Origin: Thermopolyspora sp040678635
GTDB lineage: Bacteria; Actinomycetota; Actinomycetes; Streptosporangiales; Streptosporangiaceae
Direction of reading: 5' to 3'
NCBI RefSeq assembly: GCF_040678635.1
Contig: NZ_JBFATZ010000005.1
Span: 372,001-436,000 of the forward strand
DNA length: 64,000 nucleotides
Shown: positions 33,152 to 39,470 of the stretch, piece by piece
How positions within the stretch are numbered: the stretch's first letter is position 1
Layout of the letters: each line of letters starts with the position of its first letter
The notes under the pieces: generated by a model
The model's input: only the letters and a program-made list of their open reading frames with translations
Databases searched by the model: none
Told to the model about the DNA's origin: nothing
Program-made: the position numbers and the translations under genes

Positions 33152-33331
33152 TCATCGGCAGCAGCAGCAACAGCAGACGACGCAGCAACTGCAGGCGGTG
33201 CAGGAGGCGGCGAGCTCGGTCATGGCGAGACCGCCCATCAGCGACTCCAGGGAAGGGTCGGCCTCCTGTGCGACGGGGATGACCTGCTCGGCGTCGATTC
33301 CGCGCAGGTCGAGCAGACGCGTGTCGTGCAT
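33152..33331 (-). CDS. RiPP precursor peptide 2, hexacysteine tail
   Basis: 59 residues, translated by me from ATG 33331 to TGA 33152. The leader MHDTRLLDLRGIDAEQVIPV continues with SLESLMGGLAMTELAA, matching the SLESL..G..MTE.A pattern of the other precursors. The putative core is SCTACSCCVVCCCCCCR. It resembles thiopeptide cores such as SCTTC-C-CCC but has a longer poly-Cys end and a terminal Arg. GGAGG precedes the start by six to eight bases. Confidence 0.85.
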   Translation of the reverse strand: MHDTRLLDLRGIDAEQVIPVAQEADPSLESLMGGLAMTELAASCTACSCCVVCCCCCCR

Positions 33332-33344
33332 CGCGGCGGTCCTC

Positions 33345-33521
33345 CTAACCGCAGCAGCAGCAACAGCTGCACAGGAAGATGCAGACGCCGACGGCCGAGG
33401 CGGTGACCTCGTTCATGCCGTGGCCGCGCGGGAGCGACTCCAGGGTGAAGCCGTTGGAGGTGTCGCTGGGAACCAGGGCTTCCACCTCGAAGTCGTTGAG
33501 GTCGAGACCGAACTTCGACAT
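33345..33521 (-). CDS. RiPP precursor peptide 3, pentacysteine tail
   Basis: 58 residues from ATG 33521 (AAAGGTGAG six bases upstream; a GTG nine bases further upstream is also in frame). The leader MSKFGLDLNDFEVEALVP runs through LESLPRGHGMNEVTA. The putative core is SAVGVCIFLCSCCCCCG, with hydrophobic residues at several positions that are Cys in the others. Ser1 and Ser11 would be spaced as in 29-membered thiopeptides. It is the most divergent core of the set. Confidence 0.85.
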   Translation of the reverse strand: MSKFGLDLNDFEVEALVPSDTSNGFTLESLPRGHGMNEVTASAVGVCIFLCSCCCCCG

Positions 33522-33543
33522 TGTGCTCACCTTTCTCGGATGA

Positions 33544-33732
33544 TCAGTTGATCGGGCAGCAACAGCAGCAGCAGGCGATGCAGCAGCTGCAGGGCGCCGA
33601 GGATCCGGCGGCCTCGGTCATGGCGTGCCCGCCGAGGAGCGACTCCAGCGACGCCTCCCCGGGGACCTCGGTCGTCAGCGGGTGGACGTCGATGCCGTCC
33701 AGGTCGAGCGCGAGTGCGCGGGCGGGGGGCAT
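33544..33732 (-). CDS. RiPP precursor peptide 4, hexacysteine tail
   Basis: 62 residues. The leader starts MPPARALALDLDGIDVHPL and contains SLESLLGGHAMTEAAG. The putative core is SSAPCSCCIACCCCCCPIN, the only one with residues (PIN) after the cysteine run. A strong GGAGGTGA lies before ATG 33732. The spacing of its serines does not fit a normal thiopeptide macrocycle. Confidence 0.85.
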   Translation of the reverse strand: MPPARALALDLDGIDVHPLTTEVPGEASLESLLGGHAMTEAAGSSAPCSCCIACCCCCCPIN

Positions 33733-33809
33733 GGTTCACCTCCATTCCTTCTCTTGGCGGTGAATGTCCGTTGACAGGAGCGACGGCGCCGGCGTACCGG
33801 CGTGTGCCG

Positions 33810-33995
33810 TCAGCTGCAGCAGCAGCAGCAGCACAGGCAGCAGCTGCAGCAGCCGACCGGCAGGATCGAGGCGGCGGTCTCCGTCATCCCGTGACCGATC
33901 GTCAGGGACTCCAGGGAGGCCGCGCTCGCCGCGTCGTGCGGCACCAGCCGCTCGACGTCGACGTCGGCCAGTTCCAGGGCCAGGTTCCGAGGCAT
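33810..33995 (-). CDS. RiPP precursor peptide 5, hexacysteine tail
   Basis: 61 residues. The leader MPRNLALELADVDVERLVP is followed by SLESLTIGHGMTETAA. The putative core is SILPVGCCSCCLCCCCCCS. AAAGGGGG precedes ATG 33995. It is the first precursor to be transcribed from the divergent promoter region. The leader is the closest to a consensus of the five, supporting a common leader-binding enzyme for all. Confidence 0.85.
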   Translation of the reverse strand: MPRNLALELADVDVERLVPHDAASAASLESLTIGHGMTETAASILPVGCCSCCLCCCCCCS

Positions 33996-34137
33996 GGTTC
34001 ACCCCCTTTCACAGGCATGGCCGAATTCCCGGCCAAACGAAGAAGGTGGTACGCGTGGCGCGGCCATGAGCGGCCGGCGCCGTGATCACCGGAAGCGCGG
34101 TATGGGAAGGGTGCCCGTTGATGTCGGGCTTGCCTGG

Positions 34138-34175
34138 CTTCGCCTTCTCGCGAAGATCCTGCCGCTTCCGGCAGG
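34138..34175. repeat. Two adjacent perfect hairpins upstream of the precursor genes
   Basis: CTTCGC (34138-34143) pairs with GCGAAG (34150-34155) around CTTCTC. CCTGCCG (34158-34164) pairs with CGGCAGG (34169-34175) around CTTC. Only two bases separate the stems. If the precursor transcript starts to the right of them, both lie in its 5' leader and could affect stability or attenuation. Confidence 0.5.
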
Positions 34176-34261
34176 CCTGATTGAAATTGGGCGGAAGGTC
34201 AAGATCACAACATGGATACGGCCGCCCCGCCAACATTCCCCCGACCCCGGGTTACCAAGTT

Positions 34262-34290
34262 CTCACAACGGCGGCGGCGTCGGTTGTGAG
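34262..34290. promoter_or_regulatory. Operator-like inverted repeat CTCACAAC-N13-GTTGTGAG
   Basis: A perfect 8-bp inverted repeat (34262-34269 and 34283-34290) with a 13-base GC-rich spacer lies about 160 bp before the P450 start and 270 bp before precursor 5. Its symmetry and position suggest binding by a dimeric regulator controlling both directions. No regulator gene lies within the cluster, except possibly the LuxR-type response regulator at 35686. Confidence 0.5.
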
Positions 34291-34447
34291 GATGAAGACA
34301 AGATCATGTCGTGAAACCTTAATCGGACGTTCAATCCCGGCTCGTCGCGATGCCCACTGGTGATCGCCACAGTTTGTCAAGTTGCGTGCGTAGCAACTCC
34401 GCCACCCTCCCGACCGGTCATGCCCGTGCAGCAGGAGGAGATCGCAG

Positions 34448-35623
34448 GTGCACTATCCCGATCCCAGCTGGCTTTCTTCCGACCGCCTGACGCCATGGCC
34501 GGGTGATCCACACAAGCGGTACGCGGCCCTGCGCGCCGCCGGCACGATCCACCGCGCCTTCATCGTTCCCCGCGTGCCCGGATGGCTCGTGGTGAGCTAC
34601 CGCCTCGCCCGCGAGGCGCTGAACCATCCCGCTCTGACGATGCGCCCGCCGGACTCCCCGGAGGACGGCCCCCGCGGGTATCCGTTCGCCTGCGATCCTC
34701 CCGAGCACACCCGCCTACGCGGGCTCATCTCGGGCGTCGTCACCCCCCAGCGTGCCCAGCGGCTCGCGCCCAGGATGCGCGCGATCGCCGTGGAGCTGCT
34801 CGACGCCGTACGCGGCCTGCGCAACGTCGACATCGCCCTCTGCTACGTCGAGCCGCTGACCGCCCTGGTGCTGTGCGAGTTCCTGGGAGTGGAGCGGGAG
34901 CGGCAGGCCGACTTTCGCCGCTGGGCGTTCCAGTCCTTCAACGCCGCCTCCGGCACGGGCGGCGCGCTGGCGAAGCTGCGGGGCCTGCTCGCGGAGATGA
35001 TCGCGGAGAAGCGCCGCCGCCCGGCGGACGACCTGCTCTCGGACCTGCTCGCCGGGCGCGACCACGGAGGCGGTCGCCCGGACGAGGAGGAGTCGCTCGA
35101 CATCGCCCTCACGGTCTGCGCCGCCATCTACGTGCACACGTGCGAGTTGCTCATCGACACGGTGAGGGTGCTTCTCCGCCACCCGGAGCAGATACGCGGA
35201 ATGCGCGACCGCCCCGAACTCCTGCCGCGGGCGGTGGAGGAGGTCCTGCGATACGCCTCACCGCCGGGGCCTGGGCCGCTGCGCTTCGCGGCGGAGGATC
35301 TGGTCCTCGGCGGCGCGACCGTGCGGCGGGGGGACATGATCTCGATCTCGATCGCCTCGGCCGGGCGCGACGCGCCGGTGTGCGGGCCGGAGCCGGCCGT
35401 GTTCGACCTGACCCGACCCGACGTCCGCCATCTCGCCTTCGGCGACGGCCCGCACAAGTGCCCGGGCGCGCCCCTCGTCCGCCTGATGGTGTCCATCGCC
35501 ATGGTCACGCTGTTCATCCGTCATCCCCGGCTCGCGTCGGCCGACCCGCCGACCGGATCCCCGATGGGCCCGTCGGGCGGGCACCGCTCACTGCGAGTAC
35601 GGCTGAACCCCGGCGCTTCCTGA
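34448..35623 (+). CDS. Cytochrome P450
   Basis: 391 residues from GTG 34448, with AGGAGG seven bases upstream. Conserved parts: CDPPEHTRLRGLISGVVTP (C-helix), EEVLRY (ExxR) and the haem loop LAFGDGPHKCPGAPL with Cys about 338. The I-helix motif, normally AGHETT-like, reads AAIYVHTCELL, so the acid-alcohol pair thought to aid oxygen activation is missing. Divergence from the RiPP precursors makes it a candidate tailoring enzyme for the peptide, as P450s are in several thiopeptide pathways. Redox partners are not encoded nearby. Confidence 0.9.
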   Translation: MHYPDPSWLSSDRLTPWPGDPHKRYAALRAAGTIHRAFIVPRVPGWLVVSYRLAREALNHPALTMRPPDSPEDGPRGYPFACDPPEHTRLRGLISGVVTPQRAQRLAPRMRAIAVELLDAVRGLRNVDIALCYVEPLTALVLCEFLGVERERQADFRRWAFQSFNAASGTGGALAKLRGLLAEMIAEKRRRPADDLLSDLLAGRDHGGGRPDEEESLDIALTVCAAIYVHTCELLIDTVRVLLRHPEQIRGMRDRPELLPRAVEEVLRYASPPGPGPLRFAAEDLVLGGATVRRGDMISISIASAGRDAPVCGPEPAVFDLTRPDVRHLAFGDGPHKCPGAPLVRLMVSIAMVTLFIRHPRLASADPPTGSPMGPSGGHRSLRVRLNPGAS

Positions 35624-35685
35624 CGGCCCGGCCTCCGGCCCCCGGCCGGGCCTGCCCCGCCAGAACCCCGGGGGCAGGCTCCGGG

Positions 35686-36291
35686 TCACAGCCAGCCGTT
35701 CTCCCGGGCCACGCGGGCCGCCTCGGCGCGGTTGCGCGCGCCGGTCTTGCCGATCGCGCTGGACAGGTGGTTGCGAACCGTGCCCTCGGAGAGGGATAGG
35801 CGCCGGGCGATGCCGGCCACGGTGTCGCCGTGTTCGGCCGCGCGCAGGATCTCCCGCTCGCGTTCGGTGAGCGGGTCCTGACCGCGTTCGAGTGAGGCGA
35901 CCGCCAGGTCGGGGTCGACGACGACCTGACCGGCCCGCACCTTGCGCACCGCCTCGGCGAGCCGCTCGGGCTCGGTGTCCTTCACCACGAAACCGGAGGC
36001 GCCCGCGTCCATCGCGCGGCGCAGGTAGCCCGGCCGCCCGAACGTGGTCAGGATCAGCACCTTCGCCGTGGGGACCGCCTGGAGTATGCGCGCGGTCGCC
36101 GTGATGCCGTCCATCACCGGCATCTCGATGTCGAGCAGCACCACGTCGGGCCGGTGTTCGGCCGCGGCCTCCACCGCCGCCGCCCCGTCGGCCACCCCCG
36201 CGACCACGGTGATGTCCTCCTCCAGCGACAACAGGGCCGACAGCGCGCCGCGTACCAGATGCTGGTCATCGGCGAGCAGCACCCGGATCAC
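35686..36291 (-). CDS. LuxR/NarL-family response regulator
   Basis: 201 residues from GTG 36291, which overlaps the kinase stop by four bases (GTGA). The receiver domain starts IRVLLADDQHLVRGALSALL with phospho-acceptor Asp in DVVLLDIEMPVMDG. The C-terminal HTH reads LTEREREILRAAEHGDTVAGIARRLSLSEGTVRNHLSSAIGKTG. It forms a two-component system with the adjacent kinase. The cotranscribed ABC exporter is its probable target. Confidence 0.93.
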   Translation of the reverse strand: MIRVLLADDQHLVRGALSALLSLEEDITVVAGVADGAAAVEAAAEHRPDVVLLDIEMPVMDGITATARILQAVPTAKVLILTTFGRPGYLRRAMDAGASGFVVKDTEPERLAEAVRKVRAGQVVVDPDLAVASLERGQDPLTEREREILRAAEHGDTVAGIARRLSLSEGTVRNHLSSAIGKTGARNRAEAARVARENGWL

Positions 36292-37568
36292 GCGACACCT
36301 TCCGGAATGCGCGCGCGCAGCATGAACCACTCCTTGTCCACCTCGACCGACAGGTCGCCACCGAGCGCGGACAGTCGCTCCGACAGCCCGGTCAGTCCGG
36401 TTCCGGGCGCCTCGCGGGCCTCGGGGTCCGGGCCGGACCCGGTCCCGGTGATCGGTCCGGTGAGCGAACCGGGGTCGGAGGCGGGGATGGAGCCCGTAGA
36501 GGGGCGGGTGCCACGCGCGGGGCCGTCGTCGGCGACCGTCACCGTATAGACGCGCCCCGCCGCGGTATGGACGCGCCCCGCCGCCGTAGGGACATGTCCG
36601 TCGGCTGCGGCATGCGTCTCCTCGTCCCTCTCCCCCACTCCTTCTTCGGCTCCTCCTTCTGCCACAGTGACCCGGCAGACGCGGGCCAGGCTGTGCCGCA
36701 ACACGTTCGTCACCCCTTCCCGTACCACCCAGGCGGCGGCCGTGGCGACGGCGGGCGGGGGCGGGTCCGGCGGGAGGCGCACGGTCAGCTCGACGCCCGC
36801 GGCGGTGGCGATCTCGCGAGCGGTGGCGAGCTCGCTGTCCAGGGTCACCTCGCGGTAGCCGGAGACGGTCGCCCGCACCTCGGCGAGGATCGCCCGCGCG
36901 CTCCTGCTCACCTGGCGCATCTCCGCCGCGGCCCGCTCCGGCGAGGCCGCGACGAGCCGGGCCGACACCTCCGACTTCAGCACGACCTCGGTGAGCCGCT
37001 GACCGAGCACGTCATGCAGGTCGCGGGCGATGCGCAGCCGCTCGGCCGAGATCGCCGCGCGGGCGAGTTCGGCCCGTGCGGCGCGCAGCTCGTGGGCCAC
37101 CTGGATCAGCCAGTACGTGGCGCCGACGGCCGCGCCGTACAGCATGATGCCGCCGCCGCGCAGGGCCGCCGCGCCGAAGGGCTGCTGGAGCACCAGCACC
37201 GCGAGCGCGACGTGTCCGATCCAGAAGCCGGCCAGGGCCGGGGCCCAGCCGCGCCGCGGCAGCACCAGCGCGACCAGCGTGACCAGGTAGAACGACGCGG
37301 TGATCAGCCAGGTCTCGCGCAGCGCGAACTGCAGCGCCACGGCGGTGGCCGCCAGGGCGGCCAGCGCGTAGGGGGTGGCGGCGGTGTGTGGGCGGTCCAG
37401 GTTGTGCCATATGACCCTGATGAACAATGCGCCGAAGACGACCAGCCCGGCCGCCGCCGCCACCGTCACCGGCCAGGTGAGCCCCAGTCCCGCCAGCTCG
37501 GCAGCCGGGAAGCCGAGAAACCCGACGAACCCGCAACTGAGAATCCGCACCTGGCGCGTGGTGTCCAT
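36288..37568 (-). CDS. NarL-type sensor histidine kinase
   Basis: 426 residues. About six membrane helices (10-160) are followed by the HisKA_3 box ARDLHDVLGQRL with phospho-accepting His185, then an HATPase domain with EGVTNVLRHS and TVADDG and ending GTGLTGLSERLSALGG. Two low-complexity insertions break the ATPase region: a repeat HVPTAAGRVHTAAGRVYTV before the ADDG box and a Pro/Gly/Ser stretch of about 35 residues between ADDG and the GTGL box. Kinases of this type pair with LuxR response regulators and sense envelope or drug stress. Confidence 0.9.
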   Translation of the reverse strand: MDTTRQVRILSCGFVGFLGFPAAELAGLGLTWPVTVAAAAGLVVFGALFIRVIWHNLDRPHTAATPYALAALAATAVALQFALRETWLITASFYLVTLVALVLPRRGWAPALAGFWIGHVALAVLVLQQPFGAAALRGGGIMLYGAAVGATYWLIQVAHELRAARAELARAAISAERLRIARDLHDVLGQRLTEVVLKSEVSARLVAASPERAAAEMRQVSRSARAILAEVRATVSGYREVTLDSELATAREIATAAGVELTVRLPPDPPPPAVATAAAWVVREGVTNVLRHSLARVCRVTVAEGGAEEGVGERDEETHAAADGHVPTAAGRVHTAAGRVYTVTVADDGPARGTRPSTGSIPASDPGSLTGPITGTGSGPDPEAREAPGTGLTGLSERLSALGGDLSVEVDKEWFMLRARIPEGVA

Positions 37569-37572
37569 GCGA

Positions 37573-38298
37573 TCAGGCCGCCCGCCGGTAGCGCCACGCA
37601 GCCAGCAGCACGAACGCGACCGTCCACGCGGCAAGCACCGCCGCGCCCGCGCTGAAGGGCTGGTCACCGGCGAGCAGTCGCCAGGAGAGCTCGCCGGCCC
37701 GGTAGGTCGGCAGGGCGTGGGAGATCGACTCGAGCCAGTCGGGGAAGACCATGGCCGGCATCCACAGCCCGCCCGCCATGGAGAGAATGAAGTACGACCC
37801 CAGCGAGGCCATCTGCGCCACCTCGTCGCGGAAGGTGTAGCCGATGGCGATGCCCAGCGCGGCGAACGGCAGGCCGCCCGCCACCAGCGCGGGCACCAGG
37901 GCGAGCCAGGTGTGCCAGGGCAGCGACACGTCGTTGACGAGCCACCCCGCCAGCATGATCAGCAAGATCACCGGCACGGAGAGCGCGGCGGCGGTGAGCA
38001 CCTTGACCGCGACGTAGTCGCGAGACCGCATCGGGCTGAGCGCGAGCTGGCGGGTCCATCCCTTGGTCCGCTCCAGGGCGATCCGCCCGCCGACCGAGGT
38101 GAGCCCGGCGCCGATCGCGCCGTACAGCGCCATCGACACCATGAAGTACGCCTCGTACCGGGTGCCGTCGCTCATCGGCCCGGCCCGCATGATCAAGGTG
38201 AACAGCAGATAGAAGGCGACGGGGAAGACGATGGTGTAGATGAGGTAGGCACCGCTGCGCAGGGCGCGCAGCACCTCCAGGCGCAGGTAGGCGATCAT
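37573..38298 (-). CDS. ABC-2 type transporter permease
   Basis: 241 residues, six membrane helices: an N-terminal GAYLIYTIVFPVAFYLLFTLIM, then MVSMALYGAIGAGL, the ABC-2 signature region ERTKGWTRQLALSPMRSRDYVAVKVLTAAAL, and further helices to the C-terminus. It pairs with the ATPase encoded just upstream, whose stop overlaps its start. The likely role is export of a hydrophobic compound or antibiotic. Substrate unknown. Confidence 0.9.
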   Translation of the reverse strand: MIAYLRLEVLRALRSGAYLIYTIVFPVAFYLLFTLIMRAGPMSDGTRYEAYFMVSMALYGAIGAGLTSVGGRIALERTKGWTRQLALSPMRSRDYVAVKVLTAAALSVPVILLIMLAGWLVNDVSLPWHTWLALVPALVAGGLPFAALGIAIGYTFRDEVAQMASLGSYFILSMAGGLWMPAMVFPDWLESISHALPTYRAGELSWRLLAGDQPFSAGAAVLAAWTVAFVLLAAWRYRRAA

Positions 38299-39347
38299 GC
38301 GGCCACCTCGCCGCGCTTGTCCGGGGTGGACCCGCCGGGCTCGGTGAGGGTGAGCACGGCGTCGGCGAGCGGCGCCGTGGCCACCTCCACGTCGCGGGCG
38401 TCGGCGTACCGGTCGAGCAGCGCCCGCAGCAGGGTGTCGGAGTCGGCCGAGCGCATGGTCACCGCCGTCCCGTGCACCTCGACGCCGTCGGCGCCCGGCA
38501 ACAGCGCCAGCTCGTCGCGGTCGGCCCCGGGCAGCGTGAAGCGGACGACCCGTGCGGCGGCGGCGGCGCGGATCTCCGTCGTGGGTCCGTCGGCGGCGAT
38601 CCGACCGGCCGCGAGCAGGACGATCCGGTCGGCGATCGTGTCGGCCTCCTCCAGGTAGTGGGTGCTGAACAAGATCGTACGGCCGGCCTTCGCCAGCCTG
38701 CGGATCGTCGCCCAGAACGAGCGCCTGGCGGTGACGTCCATCGCCGCGGTCGGCTCGTCGAGCACGAGCAGCTCCGGGTCGCCGAGCAGGGCGAGGGCGA
38801 ACCTGACGCGCTGCGTCTCGCCGCCGGACAGCTTGTCGGTCCTGCGCGAAAGCAGGCCTCCCAGCTCGGCGTACTCGATCACCTCCGCGAGCGGCATCGG
38901 CTTGGGCTGCAGCGCCGACATGGTGGTGATCAGCTCGCGCACGGTCGCCCCGGGCAGCAACTCGCCCTCCTGCAGCATGGCGCCGATCCGGCCGCGCCGG
39001 ATCGCGTCGTGGATCGTGCCGCCGAGGACCCGGATCTCGCCCGCGTCGGGCGTCCCCAGCCCGAGCAGCATGTCGAGGGTGGTCGTCTTGCCCGCGCCGT
39101 TCGGGCCGAGCAGAGCCACCACCTCGCCGACGCCGATCCGCAGGTCGATGCCGTCCACGGCGCGCACCTCGCCGAAGCTCTTGCGCAGCCCGCGCAATTC
39201 GAGCGCGGGCTCGGTCGCGGACCCGCTCCCGGGCCCGCCTTCGGACCCGCTTTCCGCCACTGTCCTCATCGTCATGGTCTCATCGTCGGGCCGCGATCCG
39301 ATTGTTCCCAGTGCCGAATCGTCGGTTCGGGACATGACAGATGTCAT
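38295..39347 (-). CDS. ABC transporter ATP-binding protein (DrrA-like)
   Basis: 350 residues. Walker A LLGPNGAGKTTTLDML, the ABC signature LSGGETQRVRFALALLG, Walker B ELLVLDEPTAAMD and the H-loop STHYLEEAD are all intact. An extra C-terminal domain (about 260-350) is typical of drug-exporter ATPases of the DrrA/CcmA type. The start is uncertain: ATG 39347 or the internal ATGs at 39275/39269, since the first 25 residues are not conserved. It heads the operon ATPase-permease-kinase-regulator, which may protect the cell against a peptide antibiotic. Confidence 0.92.
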   Translation of the reverse strand: MTSVMSRTDDSALGTIGSRPDDETMTMRTVAESGSEGGPGSGSATEPALELRGLRKSFGEVRAVDGIDLRIGVGEVVALLGPNGAGKTTTLDMLLGLGTPDAGEIRVLGGTIHDAIRRGRIGAMLQEGELLPGATVRELITTMSALQPKPMPLAEVIEYAELGGLLSRRTDKLSGGETQRVRFALALLGDPELLVLDEPTAAMDVTARRSFWATIRRLAKAGRTILFSTHYLEEADTIADRIVLLAAGRIAADGPTTEIRAAAAARVVRFTLPGADRDELALLPGADGVEVHGTAVTMRSADSDTLLRALLDRYADARDVEVATAPLADAVLTLTEPGGSTPDKRGEVAA

Positions 39348-39360
39348 GGCCCCTGAGCAG

Positions 39361-39382
39361 GCCGTCTCACAAATGAGACGGC
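39361..39382. promoter_or_regulatory. Palindromic operator candidate GCCGTCTCA-CAAA-TGAGACGGC
   Basis: A perfect 9-bp inverted repeat with a 4-base centre lies 89 bp before the hydrolase start. Its core GTCTCA...TGAGAC resembles sites I associate with Fis-type activators of the AcoR family (recollection, not checked). Such an activator is encoded downstream (43064-44983). A second palindrome, ATGACA-GA-TGTCAT (39334-39347), covers the start of the divergent ABC ATPase gene. Confidence 0.55.
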
Positions 39383-39470
39383 GGATTCGGGATGTGTCCG
39401 TACTGTGGCGAACAAGAGCTGATTCGCGGCGGAGTCCGCGTCAACGGGAGCCGATGAGGGAGGGACGCCG

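Larger units (their letters stand above)
33996..34447. promoter_or_regulatory. Divergent regulatory region between RiPP precursors and P450
   Basis: 452 bases without a gene, notably AT-richer than the neighbours in its right half. It should hold the promoters for the minus-strand RiPP operon and the plus-strand P450. Contents: two adjacent hairpins (34138-34155 and 34158-34175) and an operator-like inverted repeat (34262-34290). I could not place -35/-10 boxes reliably. Confidence 0.55.

Noticed and set aside
17546..33995. Class I lanthipeptide cluster
   Set aside because: There is no LanC cyclase, the LanB is split from its elimination domain, and azole-forming YcaO and SagB genes are present with Cys-rich cores, which fits thiopeptide-type azole peptides instead.
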